Part shown: piece by piece, positions 52,452 through 64,000 of the stretch
How positions within the stretch are numbered: the stretch's first letter is position 1
Layout of the letters: each line of letters begins with the position of its first letter
Origin: Fidelibacterota bacterium
GTDB taxonomy: Bacteria; Pseudomonadota; Alphaproteobacteria; Rhodospirillales; Rhodospirillaceae
Assembly (NCBI GenBank): GCA_947475895.1
Contig: CANJMF010000012.1
Span: 19,866-83,865, forward strand
Direction of reading: 5' to 3'
DNA: 64,000 nt
Position numbers and translations under genes: made by a program
Notes under the pieces: model-generated
Databases searched by the model: none
What the model was told of the DNA's origin: nothing
The model's input: only the letters and a program-made list of their open reading frames with translations

Positions 52452-52510
52452 CTGAAAACTCGAGTAAGGATTTTCAAATTCACGACGTTGGGCATCAGAT
52501 CCGCGCGGTC

Positions 52511-53428
52511 GTGATCGCCGGTCCCACAGCCAGCGGGAAGTCCGCGCTGGCGCTTGGCATAGCCGAGGCTTTCAACGGAACGCTCATCAACGCCGATAGC
52601 CAGCAACGGTATCGCGACCTTCCTATTCTAACGGCGCGGCCGACGCCTGCCGACGTGGCGCGCGCGCCGCATCGCCTGTTCGGCGCTATGGAACCGCTCG
52701 AAATTGGTGCGGCCGGTGAATGGGCGCTCAAGGCCGCCGATGAAGTTCGCGCTACGGCAGCGCAGGGCCGTCTGCCCATCGTCGTCGGTGGGACGGGGCT
52801 TTATCTACGCGCACTCATTGATGGCCTTGCGAATATTCCCGATGTGCCTGCAGAGGTGCGCGCATCTGCGCGCGCGCGATTGGAGATGATCGGCAATCTC
52901 GCCTTCCACGCTGAACTTGCCACGCGCGATCCGATCATCGCTTCACGTCTCGCGCCGGGAGACGCACAACGCGTGCTGCGCGCTTGGGAGGTTGTTGAAG
53001 CGACCGGTACACCGCTCAGCGAATGGCAGCAAAGCGCGACCACGCCGCCTGTCGCCGCGAATTATCTAAAAATTCTTCTCATACCGTCCCGCGCCGAACT
53101 CAATGACGCGTGTGATGCGCGCTTTGATGCCATGATTGCGCAGGGCGCAGTTCAGGAGGTTGCTGCACTTCTCAAATCGGGCGTGCCGCGAATCGCCCCC
53201 GTCATGCGAGCGCTCGGGGCCTTGGAACTGGCCGGATTCTCATCTGGAGAGACCGATCGCGAAACGGCGATCGCGGCCGCCAAACTCGCGACCCGGCGGT
53301 ACGTGAAAAGCCAGATTACGTGGTTTAAGCATCAGTTTCGTGCTGATTTTAGCCTGGAGACGAAATTTTCAGAAAGTTTTAACGATAAAATCTTTCCGGA
53401 AATTCGTCGTTTCTTGTTGACCACATAA
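52511..53428 (+). CDS. miaA: tRNA dimethylallyltransferase MiaA
   Basis: Adds dimethylallyl to A37 of tRNAs reading UNN codons. P-loop AGPTASGKSALAL is at the very N-terminus of the 305-residue ORF, then NADSQQRYRDLPILTARP, VGGTGLYLRALIDGL and KSQITWFKHQF. The first possible standard start is GTG 52511, but this cuts the first strand and no ribosome site precedes it. In frame, ATT at 52478 lies 7 nt after AAGGA and would add 11 residues (IHDVGHQIRAV), giving a better N-terminus; see findings. Confidence 0.92.
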   Translation: MIAGPTASGKSALALGIAEAFNGTLINADSQQRYRDLPILTARPTPADVARAPHRLFGAMEPLEIGAAGEWALKAADEVRATAAQGRLPIVVGGTGLYLRALIDGLANIPDVPAEVRASARARLEMIGNLAFHAELATRDPIIASRLAPGDAQRVLRAWEVVEATGTPLSEWQQSATTPPVAANYLKILLIPSRAELNDACDARFDAMIAQGAVQEVAALLKSGVPRIAPVMRALGALELAGFSSGETDRETAIAAAKLATRRYVKSQITWFKHQFRADFSLETKFSESFNDKIFPEIRRFLLTT

Positions 53429-53511
53429 CATGCGATCCATAGGTTACGCCCGCTTTTAGCGCCTAATCCTCGTTTTCGGGCGCTGTCACGCGATAGCATA
53501 GGAATCCGGCC

Positions 53512-55311
53512 ATGCCTGCCGAAGCTGCGACCAGCACCGACACCACTGAAAAATTCAACGGTGCTCGCATCATTTTGAAGGCGCTCCAAGAACAGGGCGT
53601 TGAGGTTGTATTCGGCTACCCAGGCGGCGCCGTGCTTCCGATTTATGACGAACTGTTCAAACAAAACAGCATTCGTCACGTGCTCGTGCGCCATGAACAA
53701 GGCGCTGTGCATGCGGCCGAGGGCTATGCCCGCTCGACTGGCAAAGTCGGGTGCGTGCTTGTGACGTCGGGTCCGGGGGCGACAAATGTCGTCACAGGTC
53801 TTACCGACGCGTTGATGGACTCCATCCCGATCGTGTGTATCACGGGACAAGTTCCCACGCACCTCATCGGCTACGACGCATTCCAAGAAGCCGACACCTT
53901 GGGCATCACGCGGCCTTGCACGAAGCACAATTATCTTGTGAAGGACGTCGACAAATTGGCCAGCGTTGTTCACGAGGCGTTTTACGTCGCGCGCACAGGT
54001 CGTCCCGGCCCCGTGGTGATCGACTTGCCGAAAGACGTCGCAATGGCGATGGGCACATACACGACATCGCCGCGCGGCACCAAACGCCAGCAGCACAAGA
54101 CATATCGCCCCAAGACGAAGCCTGATGCCGCCGCGATCGAGCAAGCGGTGAAGCTGATGGCCGGCGCTAAGCGCCCATTGTTCTACACTGGCGGCGGCGT
54201 AATCAACGCTGGGCCTAAGGCATCCGCGCTGTTGCGCGAGTTGGTGGAGGTCACCGGTTTTCCAATCACGTCGACGCTGATGGGGCTTGGCGCGTTTCCC
54301 GCGTCCGACGATCACTGGCTCGGTATGGTGGGAATGCATGGCACCTACGAGAGCAATCTCTCCATGCATGGCTGCGATGTGATGATCAACATCGGCGCGC
54401 GCTTCGACGATCGCGTGACCGGAAACTTGAAACTCTTCTCGCCGAATTCGAAAAAAATTCACGTCGATATTGATCCGTCGTCGATCAATAAGAATGTGAT
54501 CGTCGATGTGCCGATCGTTGGCGACTGCGCGCTCGCGCTCGAAGAGATGCTGGCGCTTTGGAAGTCGCGCCGTCTTAAGGCCGACCAAAACGCGTTGAAG
54601 TCATGGTGGCGCCATATCGAAGAATGGCGCGGTCGCGACAGCTTGCGTTATGCGCAGCGCGGAAAAATCATCAAACCGCAGTACGCCATTCAACGTCTGT
54701 TCGAGCTGACGAAAGATCGCGATGCCTATATCTCGACGGAAGTCGGCCAACACCAAATGTGGGCCGCGCAATTCTATCGCTTCGAACAACCCAATCGTTG
54801 GTTGACGTCGGGCGGGCTCGGCACCATGGGCTATGGTTTGCCGGCGGCTATCGGCGCGCAAATCGCGCACCCCAAAGCGTTGGTGGTCGATATTGCCGGC
54901 GAGGCCTCGATCTTGATGAACATCCAGGAGCTTTCCACGGCCGTGCAGCACCGCGCGAACGTGAAGGTGTTCATCATCAATAACCAATACATGGGGATGG
55001 TTCGTCAGTGGCAAGAGTTGCTGCACGGTGGCCGTTATTCCAGCAGCTATACGGAATCATTGCCTGACTTTGTGAAGTTGGCTGAAGCGTTCGGATGCGT
55101 GGGTCTTCGCGTCTCCGACCCCGCTAAGGTCGACGATACGATCAAAGAAATGATTTCCATTAAACAGCCGGTTGTCTGCGACGTGGTCGTCGATCAAAAA
55201 GAAAACTGCTTCCCGATGATTCCGTCGGGTAAGGCCCACAACGACATGATCTTGGGCCCGGAAGATAAGGCCGGGAAGGCCATTAGCGGCGCCGGCTTGG
55301 CGCTGGTTTAA
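53512..55311 (+). CDS. ilvB: Acetolactate synthase large subunit IlvB
   Basis: First step of branched-chain amino acid synthesis, 599 residues. The TPP domains (FGYPGGAVLPIYDELF with the catalytic Glu in HEQGAVHAAEGYARSTG; C-terminal NNQYMGMVRQWQELLHGGRY) flank the FAD-related middle domain. The metal-binding motif reads GEAS (DIAGEASILMNIQEL) where GDxS is usual, so Glu may replace the Asp ligand. A 6-bp stem AGCGCC/GGCGCT lies in the 83-nt upstream leader; no leader peptide rich in Leu/Ile/Val was seen. Confidence 0.96.
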   Translation: MPAEAATSTDTTEKFNGARIILKALQEQGVEVVFGYPGGAVLPIYDELFKQNSIRHVLVRHEQGAVHAAEGYARSTGKVGCVLVTSGPGATNVVTGLTDALMDSIPIVCITGQVPTHLIGYDAFQEADTLGITRPCTKHNYLVKDVDKLASVVHEAFYVARTGRPGPVVIDLPKDVAMAMGTYTTSPRGTKRQQHKTYRPKTKPDAAAIEQAVKLMAGAKRPLFYTGGGVINAGPKASALLRELVEVTGFPITSTLMGLGAFPASDDHWLGMVGMHGTYESNLSMHGCDVMINIGARFDDRVTGNLKLFSPNSKKIHVDIDPSSINKNVIVDVPIVGDCALALEEMLALWKSRRLKADQNALKSWWRHIEEWRGRDSLRYAQRGKIIKPQYAIQRLFELTKDRDAYISTEVGQHQMWAAQFYRFEQPNRWLTSGGLGTMGYGLPAAIGAQIAHPKALVVDIAGEASILMNIQELSTAVQHRANVKVFIINNQYMGMVRQWQELLHGGRYSSSYTESLPDFVKLAEAFGCVGLRVSDPAKVDDTIKEMISIKQPVVCDVVVDQKENCFPMIPSGKAHNDMILGPEDKAGKAISGAGLALV

Positions 55312-55328
55312 GGGGATTGGGGAACGTT

Positions 55329-55952
55329 ATGGCGAAAAAGAAACCCACCGCGAAGTCGGCGGCCAAGAAACCCGTCCGCAAAACGGCTGAGGCAACGTCG
55401 TCGAATATTTACGAAGGCATGGTCCCGCTCGCGCTTTTGCGCGACAAGGTCATCTATCGTCACGTCGTGTCGCTGCTGGTCGATAACGAAACCGGAATTT
55501 TAGCGCGCGTCGTCGGTATGATCGCGGGACGCGGCTACAATATTGAAAGCCTGACCGTCGCCGAAGTAGATCGCGAACGCCAAGTTTCGCGCATCAACAT
55601 CACGGCATCGGGGACGCATCAGGTTATCGAGCAACTGAAGACACAGTTGGGTCGTCTGGTGCCCGTCCATGTTGTGCGCGATCTCACGGACGACAGCCCG
55701 TCGGTGGAGCGCGAGCTTGCGCTTGTGAAGGTGGCCGGTGTTGGCGACAAGCGCGTTGAAGCGCTGCGCATCGGCGATATTTTTCGCGCCAACGTCGTCG
55801 ACTCCGGCATTCAATCTTTTGTCTTCGAAGTCGTCGGCAATACCGAAAAACTCGATGCGTTCATCGACCTCATGAAGCCCTTGGGGCTGGTCGAAGTGTC
55901 GCGCACCGGCGTCGTCGCCGTATCGCGCGGCATGCTCGGCATCGAAGGCTAA
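55329..55952 (+). CDS. ilvH: Acetolactate synthase small (regulatory) subunit
   Basis: 207 residues. ACT domain from RHVVSLLVDNETGILARVVG, with GRGYNIESLTV for valine feedback; the C-terminal domain ends EVSRTGVVAVSRG. An N-terminal Lys/Ala-rich extension of about 35 residues (MAKKKPTAKSAAKKPVRKTA) precedes the ACT domain, which is not common. The ATG 55329 follows GGGG; it is 17 nt after ilvB. Confidence 0.95.
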   Translation: MAKKKPTAKSAAKKPVRKTAEATSSNIYEGMVPLALLRDKVIYRHVVSLLVDNETGILARVVGMIAGRGYNIESLTVAEVDRERQVSRINITASGTHQVIEQLKTQLGRLVPVHVVRDLTDDSPSVERELALVKVAGVGDKRVEALRIGDIFRANVVDSGIQSFVFEVVGNTEKLDAFIDLMKPLGLVEVSRTGVVAVSRGMLGIEG

Positions 55953-55969
55953 AATTATTCGGCGCGTGA

Positions 55970-57025
<1,056 letters not shown>

Positions 57026-57057
57026 GACTTCTCTTCCGAACTAAGTTATCCACAGGC

Positions 57058-57091
57058 AAAACGGCGGCCCTTGTTAAGGGTCGCCGTTTTT
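57058..57091 (+). terminator. Terminator of the ilv operon
   Basis: AAAACGGCGGCCC pairs with GGGTCGCCGTTTT (one mismatch) around TTGTTAA and ends in TTTTT; starts 33 nt past the ilvC stop. Confidence 0.88.
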
Positions 57092-57517
57092 ATTTGGGCC
57101 GTTAGCAAAGCTGAAAAATCTGTGTTTTTGCGCCCTTAGGGCTCTTCACTTATGCACAGCTTCATGAGAAATTAACGCCGCTGCGACAGGCTAAACGGGC
57201 CTGGGCTATGATATCCGTTTAAAATAATACCGTAAGTGACTGATTTTAAACAAAATAGCAGCGAGAAAGAAGAGGGTTAACGCAGTGGTAAACGCCACCG
57301 CCCTCATGAGCGACCCAGCCGCCACGGCAACAGGTGCCATGGTAGCCGCGTTGCTGGAGGGCAGAGCTAGGGTGGGCGTCGCGCTGCGTCTTACGGACCG
57401 GAGTCTACGACTTATTTGCTCCTGAATGCCGTATACTGTCGGGCGACGGGCGTTTGGGGAAGTGTTTTTAGGTCGCTAGTAGGCTGATCGTTTTTGATCC
57501 CAGTCGTGAGCACAAAT

Positions 57518-57688
57518 ATGAGCACCAATCGCGCACCAAACTTCGACACCACCTTCCGGGACGGCGATAAGTCGTCCCAGGCGTCGATGACATGCGACGA
57601 ACGTGCCTGCCTCGCTGAAGTTTTGGAGACGTTGCGTGCCGATGTGACTGAGGCGGGCCTCGCTATGGCCGCCGCGCTGTCGGCTTGA
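57518..57688 (+). CDS. Possible 56-residue protein in the mreB leader
   Basis: ATG 57518 starts MSTNRAPNFDTTFRDGDKSS; the second half (RACLAEVLETLRADVTEAGL) would form an amphipathic helix. Composition fits a real short protein, but the ribosome site is poor, and the opposite strand is also open. No family recognised. Confidence 0.3.
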   Translation: MSTNRAPNFDTTFRDGDKSSQASMTCDERACLAEVLETLRADVTEAGLAMAAALSA

Positions 57689-57730
57689 ACGAAGAATAGT
57701 TGGGGGGATTCACCGTACCCTTTTAAACGC

Positions 57731-57832
57731 ATGCCGCAGTTCAGGTTGGCGCCTGGGCGGCGATCAAATGCGAAGAAGAAGAACGGTGAGGCTAGGTCGC
57801 GGCACTATGCGCGACACAAGAAAGGTAAATAG
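57731..57832 (+). CDS. Possible 33-residue basic peptide just before mreB
   Basis: MPQFRLAPGRRSNAKKKNGE followed by more Arg, His and Lys. Nearly half of the residues are basic. No ribosome site is visible; the stop is 6 nt before the mreB start, so translation could influence mreB. It may also be a chance ORF. Confidence 0.2.
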   Translation: MPQFRLAPGRRSNAKKKNGEARSRHYARHKKGK

Positions 57833-58879
<1,047 letters not shown>

Positions 58880-58938
58880 GCAAGAATTTCAACGATCGCG
58901 GTGAGGCGAGGCGCCGCGATTTACGATAGGGGTCTTAC

Positions 58939-59799
58939 GTGCGGCAATCGACGGGACAAATTTCCCGTTTAGGGACGCTCAAATCGCTGCTTCAGCGATT
59001 TGCGTTCTTGTCGCTCATTGGCATTACATTCGGTTTGATACTGATCGGCAAAGCCGACACCGTGCTGGTCGAACGCGCGCGTGTCGCGGTCACGGATGCG
59101 GTTACACCCATCTTGGGCGTGATGTCGGAACCGGCGGCGATGATCGCCAATTTCGTGAATAACATTCGCGAACTGGCCGCCATCCGCGAAGAGAATGCCC
59201 AGCTGCGCGAGGAGAATGCGCGCTTGTTGCAGTGGCAATCCGTGGCGCAGCGCCTTGAAACCGAAAACCGTTCGATGCGCGGACTGCTCGCGGCGGTTCC
59301 CGAACCCGCGTCGCATTTTGTCACGGCGCGTGTAGTCGCCGATATGGGCGGCGCATTTGCGCAGTCGATCATTATTACGGCGGGCTCTGAGGCCGGTGTG
59401 AAAAAAGGCCAGGTCGTTATGACCGGAGACGGCGTCATCGGGCGCGTTACGCAAGCCGGCCTTTATTCCTCGCGCGTGCTGCTGATTACCGACATCAACT
59501 CGCGCATTCCGGTCCTCGTGGGTGAGGCTGGGAATCGCGCCATTCTTGTGGGCGACAACGGGTTGCGTTTGCGGCTTCTCTACCTCGGCAGCAAAACGGC
59601 CGCGGTCCAGGGCGATAAAGTCGTGACCTCGGGCGATGGCAAAGCCTTCCCGCCCGGTCTACCCATCGGCCAAGTGACGCGCGTCGAAGACGGCGTCTTC
59701 GAAGTCGAGCCCTATGTCGTGCGCGACAAAGTGCAATACGTGCGCGTGGTCGATTTCGGTCTGACGGGCCTTCTGGCGGAACAGGCCGTGAAAAAGTAG
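58939..59799 (+). CDS. mreC: Rod shape-determining protein MreC
   Basis: 286 residues, starting at GTG 58939 with AGGGG at 58928-58932. One membrane anchor (FAFLSLIGITFGLILIG, about 22-38), a coiled coil (about 75-110, REENAQLREENARLLQWQ), and the paired beta-barrel domains (VADMGGAFAQSIIITAGSEA, GVIGRVTQAG). It links MreB to PBP2/RodA in the periplasm. Confidence 0.94.
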   Translation: MRQSTGQISRLGTLKSLLQRFAFLSLIGITFGLILIGKADTVLVERARVAVTDAVTPILGVMSEPAAMIANFVNNIRELAAIREENAQLREENARLLQWQSVAQRLETENRSMRGLLAAVPEPASHFVTARVVADMGGAFAQSIIITAGSEAGVKKGQVVMTGDGVIGRVTQAGLYSSRVLLITDINSRIPVLVGEAGNRAILVGDNGLRLRLLYLGSKTAAVQGDKVVTSGDGKAFPPGLPIGQVTRVEDGVFEVEPYVVRDKVQYVRVVDFGLTGLLAEQAVKK

Positions 59800-59801
59800 C
59801 C

Positions 59802-60320
59802 ATGCAGCAGACATTCCTTCAACGCCTCGACGGCAATGCACGACGTGTCGTGCCGTTCGGCTTGACGTTGATCCTGATGCTGTTTGCCATGACGCCCACT
59901 TACATCCCCGGCCTGTCGCACGTAACGCCGATGTATGCGCTGATCGCCGTGTATTTCTGGTCGGTCTATCGCCCCGATTTGTTGGGTTACGGCGCTGTAT
60001 TTGGAATCGGCCTTCTCGAAGATCTGCTGGCGGGAACGGCCCTCGGATCAGGGGCGCTGATTCTTTTGCTGTGCCAGAAGATCGTTTTGCATCAGCGTAA
60101 ATTCTTCAATGCAAAGCCGTTCGGCATTACGTGGCTGGCGTTTGTGCTCGTGGCGTTCGGCGCATCGCTTTTGCGTTGGGTGTGTGTCGGGGTCGCCGGT
60201 GCCAGCGGGTTCATGCCGTTCGGTGAAATGATCACGTCCTTCGCCATGACGGCGGCGTTGTTTCCGGTCATCGCCTGGTTGCTCGCAAAGGCGCAGATGA
60301 AGTTGTTAGCGCAGCCATGA
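59802..60320 (+). CDS. mreD: Rod shape-determining protein MreD
   Basis: 172 residues, five or so membrane segments with the MreD-like GLLEDLLAGTALGSGALI after helix 2. Starts 2 nt after mreC and overlaps mrdA by 4 nt (ATGA). Confidence 0.9.
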   Translation: MQQTFLQRLDGNARRVVPFGLTLILMLFAMTPTYIPGLSHVTPMYALIAVYFWSVYRPDLLGYGAVFGIGLLEDLLAGTALGSGALILLLCQKIVLHQRKFFNAKPFGITWLAFVLVAFGASLLRWVCVGVAGASGFMPFGEMITSFAMTAALFPVIAWLLAKAQMKLLAQP

Positions 60321-62245
60321 TCATCACGCGCGACAGTGATTGGACAAAAATGTTCACGCGGCGCGCGGCTATCCTTGGCGGCACGCAGGCGGCGCTGGTC
60401 GCGACGCTCATCGGCCGCATGTACTATCTGCAAGTCATTCAGTCCGACAAATATAAGATGCTGTCCGATGAAAATCGCATCAGTACACAGCTTCTGCCGC
60501 CTCCACGCGGCCGCATTCTGGATCGCTTCGGCCAGCCCCTCGCATACAACAAGCAGCAGTTTCAGGTTCTGGTAATCCCTGAACAGGCGCCGAAAATCAG
60601 CAACACGCTCGATGCCTTGGCGCAGTTGATCGATTTGTCCGAACACGATCGCGAGCGCATCAAAAAAGAAGTTCAGCGCAAGCGCTCCTTCGTGCCCGTC
60701 ACGATTAAAGAAACCCTGACTTGGGACGAGATGTCGCGCATTCAAGTGAATGCGCCTGATCTGCCGGGCATCATCATCGACGAAGGTCTTACGCGGTTTT
60801 ATCCGCAAGGCGATTTGGCCTCTCACCTCATGGGATACGTCGGCGCGGTCGACGAAGACGATCTGTCGGGCGATCCCGTTTTGCAGCTGCCCGGTTTCAA
60901 AATCGGCAAAGACGGCGCGGAGAAAATCTACGAACTCACCTTGCGCGGCAAGGGCGGCACCAAAGAAGTCGAAGTTAACGCAGTTGGCCGCAGTATTCGC
61001 GAACTGGAACGTCACGAAGGTGAATCCGGCAACGACGTAGTGCTGACGATCGACGAGCGCATCCAGCGTTTCACGGCCGAACGTTTGGGCGGCGAAAGCG
61101 CCGCCGTCGTGGTGATGGACGTGCATACAGGCGATTTGCTCGCGATGGTGTCCAATCCCAGCTTCGATGCCAATGCGTTCAGTCGGGGGCTTACCACGGA
61201 AGAATGGAAAGGCCTGATCGGCAACGATCATAATCCGCTCATTAACAAGGTCATCTCGGGAACGTATTCGCCGGGCTCCACCTTCAAGCTCGTGGTGACG
61301 TTGGCCGCGCTTGAGCACAACGTCATCTCGCCCGATCAAACATTATTTTGCGCCGGTCACGATCCGAAAATTCCGGCGTTCCACTGCCATAAGGTTCACG
61401 GCAGCGTCAGCATGGTGCGCGCAATTTCAACGTCCTGCGACGTCTACTTCTTCGAAGTGGCGCGGCGTTTGGGTCCGGACAAGATCGCTGCCATGGCGCG
61501 TCGTTTGGGCTTGGGCGCCGTATCCGGCATTGGATTGCCGAGCGAAAAAGTCGGCCTGATCCCGACAGAAGCCTGGAAGAAAAGCGCGCGCAAAGGCGAG
61601 CGTTGGACACCCGGCGAAACACTCAATATGGGCATCGGTCAAGGCTATGTGTCGGTGACGCCGATTCAGCTCGCCACCATGGTCTCGCGCGTCGCTAACG
61701 GCAGTGTCGCGGTGAAGCCGCGCCTGGTGCGCCCGGCGATCTCGCGCAATATTACAACGCCCGTCACCGAGGATGAGCATGTCGGTGGTCTTGAATCGCT
61801 CGATATTCCAGCTGAGCATTTGGCCATTCTGCGCCAAGGCATGTTCGACGTAATCAACGGTCCGCCCGGCGCCACGACGGCGATGCAGTTCGGTAGGTTG
61901 CGGTTTAAAGACCCCGAGCGCAAAGATTGGACCATGAGCGGCAAAACCGGCACCGCTGCCGTGCGCAGTTTTACGCCCGCCGAACGTGAACAATATAAGC
62001 GCAACCCGGATACGCTGCCGTGGCGGCTGCGCGACAACGCCTTCTTTGTCTGCTTCGCGCCGTCCCATGCACCACGATACGCCATTGCCGTGGCGGTCGA
62101 GCACGTTGAAATCGGTGGCGGCGGTGGCGCAACGGCGGCACCAATCGCGCGCGACATCATGGAAGAAGTTCTGCGCCTCGATCCCTCGCATAAACCGCGT
62201 GTCGAGAGCGAACAGGTCGCGACCGCTGAAGGCAACCACACATGA
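60317..62245 (+). CDS. mrdA: Penicillin-binding protein 2 (transpeptidase)
   Basis: 642 residues. Anchor about 17-35, dimerisation domain (PPPRGRILDRFGQPLAYN), then transpeptidase domain with Ser321 in SPGSTFK, SxN as STSCD region and KTG in SGKTGTA. Forms the elongasome synthase with RodA. Its stop overlaps by 4 nt (ATGA) the start of a 38-codon ORF and not of rodA itself, which lies 110 nt further on. Confidence 0.95.
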   Translation: MIITRDSDWTKMFTRRAAILGGTQAALVATLIGRMYYLQVIQSDKYKMLSDENRISTQLLPPPRGRILDRFGQPLAYNKQQFQVLVIPEQAPKISNTLDALAQLIDLSEHDRERIKKEVQRKRSFVPVTIKETLTWDEMSRIQVNAPDLPGIIIDEGLTRFYPQGDLASHLMGYVGAVDEDDLSGDPVLQLPGFKIGKDGAEKIYELTLRGKGGTKEVEVNAVGRSIRELERHEGESGNDVVLTIDERIQRFTAERLGGESAAVVVMDVHTGDLLAMVSNPSFDANAFSRGLTTEEWKGLIGNDHNPLINKVISGTYSPGSTFKLVVTLAALEHNVISPDQTLFCAGHDPKIPAFHCHKVHGSVSMVRAISTSCDVYFFEVARRLGPDKIAAMARRLGLGAVSGIGLPSEKVGLIPTEAWKKSARKGERWTPGETLNMGIGQGYVSVTPIQLATMVSRVANGSVAVKPRLVRPAISRNITTPVTEDEHVGGLESLDIPAEHLAILRQGMFDVINGPPGATTAMQFGRLRFKDPERKDWTMSGKTGTAAVRSFTPAEREQYKRNPDTLPWRLRDNAFFVCFAPSHAPRYAIAVAVEHVEIGGGGGATAAPIARDIMEEVLRLDPSHKPRVESEQVATAEGNHT

Positions 62246-62354
62246 GTGACACGGGGTTCTTTTCCGCGCGCTTCCGTCGCGCGCTAAACCGCGCGCGATT
62301 CAATAATTGCGGATCGCGCGGACTTTGTGCCGATGCGTGTAATGAGGTTCGGCT

Positions 62355-62358
<4 letters not shown>
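62242..62358 (+). CDS. 38-codon ORF that duplicates the RodA N-terminus
   Basis: ATG 62242 overlaps the mrdA stop, and the TGA at 62356 overlaps the rodA start (ATGA on both sides). The first 13 residues, MSDTGFFSARFRR, repeat those of RodA (MSDTGFLSARFRR) with one change; most base differences are at third positions. The rest (ALNRARFNNCGSRGLCADAC and on) has no counterpart in RodA and is basic and Cys-containing. It might be the relic of a duplicated start or a coupling peptide. The exact overlaps on both sides support its translation. Confidence 0.55.
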
Positions 62359-63533
<1,175 letters not shown>

Positions 63534-63572
63534 GCCCCTAAGTCGGGCCAATACCGAGCGTGCTTCCGAGTG

Positions 63573-63598
63573 AAATGCCCTGAAAATGAGGCATTTTT
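63573..63598 (+). terminator. Terminator of the mreB-rodA operon
   Basis: AAATGCC and GGCATTT around a 10-nt loop, continued by two further T (TTTTT in total), 39 nt after the rodA stop. Confidence 0.65.
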
Positions 63599-63627
63599 CA
63601 CATTTTTACGAACCCGCCGTGCGCGGC

Positions 63628-63656
63628 TTGTCACCCCCCAGCCAAGGCCCTATAAG
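63628..63656 (+). promoter_or_regulatory. Sigma-70-type promoter of tRNA-Lys
   Basis: TTGTCA (63628-63633), a 17-nt spacer and TATAAG (63651-63656). Transcription should start near 63663, about 30 nt before the tRNA. One of the clearest vegetative promoters in the window. Confidence 0.7.
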
Positions 63657-63692
63657 GTCCGCCTTTCCCGGGGTCGTCAGGCCCTGCCGGAA

Positions 63693-63768
<76 letters not shown>

Positions 63769-63809
63769 ATCATTTCCCTATAAATATCAATAACTTAAAA
63801 AAGCAGTGT

Positions 63810-63836
63810 GGATGCTGCCCCCTCAGGGGGCCATCC
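63810..63836 (+). terminator. Hairpin downstream of tRNA-Lys
   Basis: GGATG-CT-GCCCCC with GGGGGC-CATCC around TCA, 42 nt after the tRNA. Followed by CTAAAAA and not by T, so the U tract is missing. Confidence 0.5.
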
Positions 63837-63906
63837 TAAAAACCGGACATTGACCGGACGCGTGGATAAATTCATCTCAGGATGAAATGGCGTTCAGACG
63901 GCTCTA

Positions 63907-63958
63907 GCCGAACTGACAAAACCGCCAGAACCCCTTTTGTCGGTTCTGTCAGTTCGGC
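63907..63958 (-). terminator. Long inverted repeat near the right window end
   Basis: 18-bp arms GCCGAACTGACAAAACCG and CGGTTCTGTCAGTTCGGC with one mismatch, loop 16 nt. It follows directly after a TAA (63962-63960) of a minus-strand frame that enters from outside the window, so it probably ends that gene's transcript. Confidence 0.5.
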
Positions 63959-63959
63959 C

Positions 63960-63998
63960 TTAGGCCAGTTCCGGTGCGCGATAGCCCACCACCCAGGC
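63960..63998 (-). CDS. Possible 3' end of a gene outside the window
   Basis: Minus-strand codons from the window end read AWVVGYRAPELA and stop. Only 12 residues are visible, so the product cannot be named. The strong inverted repeat right after the stop is the reason to list it; another minus frame is also open here. Confidence 0.2.
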   Translation of the reverse strand, partial: AWVVGYRAPELA

Positions 63999-64000
63999 AC

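Noticed and set aside
53429..53511. Classical ilv attenuator with leader peptide
   Set aside because: Only an unconvincing 6-bp stem, and no ORF rich in Leu, Ile and Val in the 83-nt leader.
53332..54588. 418-codon minus-strand frame opposite ilvB
   Set aside because: Antisense shadow with His/Arg-rich composition; ilvB is certain.
57412..57732. 106-codon minus-strand frame in the mreB leader
   Set aside because: No ribosome site and no resemblance; the region is more likely leader DNA.
60092..61339. 415-codon minus-strand frame opposite mreD and mrdA
   Set aside because: Antisense shadow; crosses two well-supported genes.

Overview
The window is a GC-rich chromosomal segment from an alphaproteobacterium; the order cannot be fixed from sequence alone. 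Support comes from gene order: dnaB-alr-mlaE-mlaF-radA-cvpA-purF, rpsF-rpsR-DUF2232-rplI, fabD-fabG-acpP-fabF-mltG, lptF-lptD-surA-pdxA-rsmA, ilvB-ilvH-ilvC and mreBCD-mrdA-rodA. A palindrome of a type common in alphaproteobacterial genomes (14565-14614) and a possible EcfG-type stress promoter (10278-10302) agree with this. I see no rRNA, insertion sequence, prophage or CRISPR array. Most of the window is housekeeping DNA with accessory genes between the conserved blocks.

Region by region. 1-1778: the 3' end of der, a small membrane protein and a frameshifted AbiV-type HEPN gene. 1977-8991 (minus): SDR, purF, cvpA, radA, mlaF, mlaE, alr, packed with 1-4 nt overlaps. 9066-10779: two 24-residue membrane peptides around a 323-residue membrane protein, and an orphan 130-residue protein. 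11055-14614: dnaB, two short membrane-anchored coiled-coil proteins, uppP and a palindromic repeat. 14623-19062 (minus): WD40 protein, CobW-family GTPase, and the bS6-bS18-DUF2232-bL9 operon. 19338-24633: a stress and envelope block with a BlaI-like repressor, ChrB, a Tat-exported Fe/Mn superoxide dismutase and three further exported proteins. 24883-29400: fatty acid synthesis and mltG. 29426-35276: an accessory block (TerC, atypical Nramp, SDR, KaiB, response regulator, PAS-GGDEF-EAL) lying between mltG and yicC-gmk. 37094-43745 (minus): rsmA, pdxA, surA, lptD, lptF. 44047-49198: secreted protein, OmpA-like barrel, FAD-dependent dehydrogenase, Sua5/TsaC, CysQ. 49304-57025: pepA, DUF1015, miaA and the branched-chain amino acid genes. 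57839-63533: the rod-shape operon. 63693-63768: tRNA-Lys(CTT).

Many genes serve the envelope: lipid asymmetry (MlaFE), lipid carrier recycling (UppP), LPS export (LptDF), outer-membrane folding (SurA), peptidoglycan synthesis (Alr, MltG, PBP2, RodA, MreBCD). The most unusual observations are a 38-codon ORF that duplicates the start of rodA and links mrdA to rodA by stop/start overlaps; the ChrB/Tat-SOD/secreted-protein block without a chromate transporter; the KaiB-response regulator operon facing a c-di-GMP enzyme; and the stress-promoter-like site ahead of the 24-residue peptide operon.
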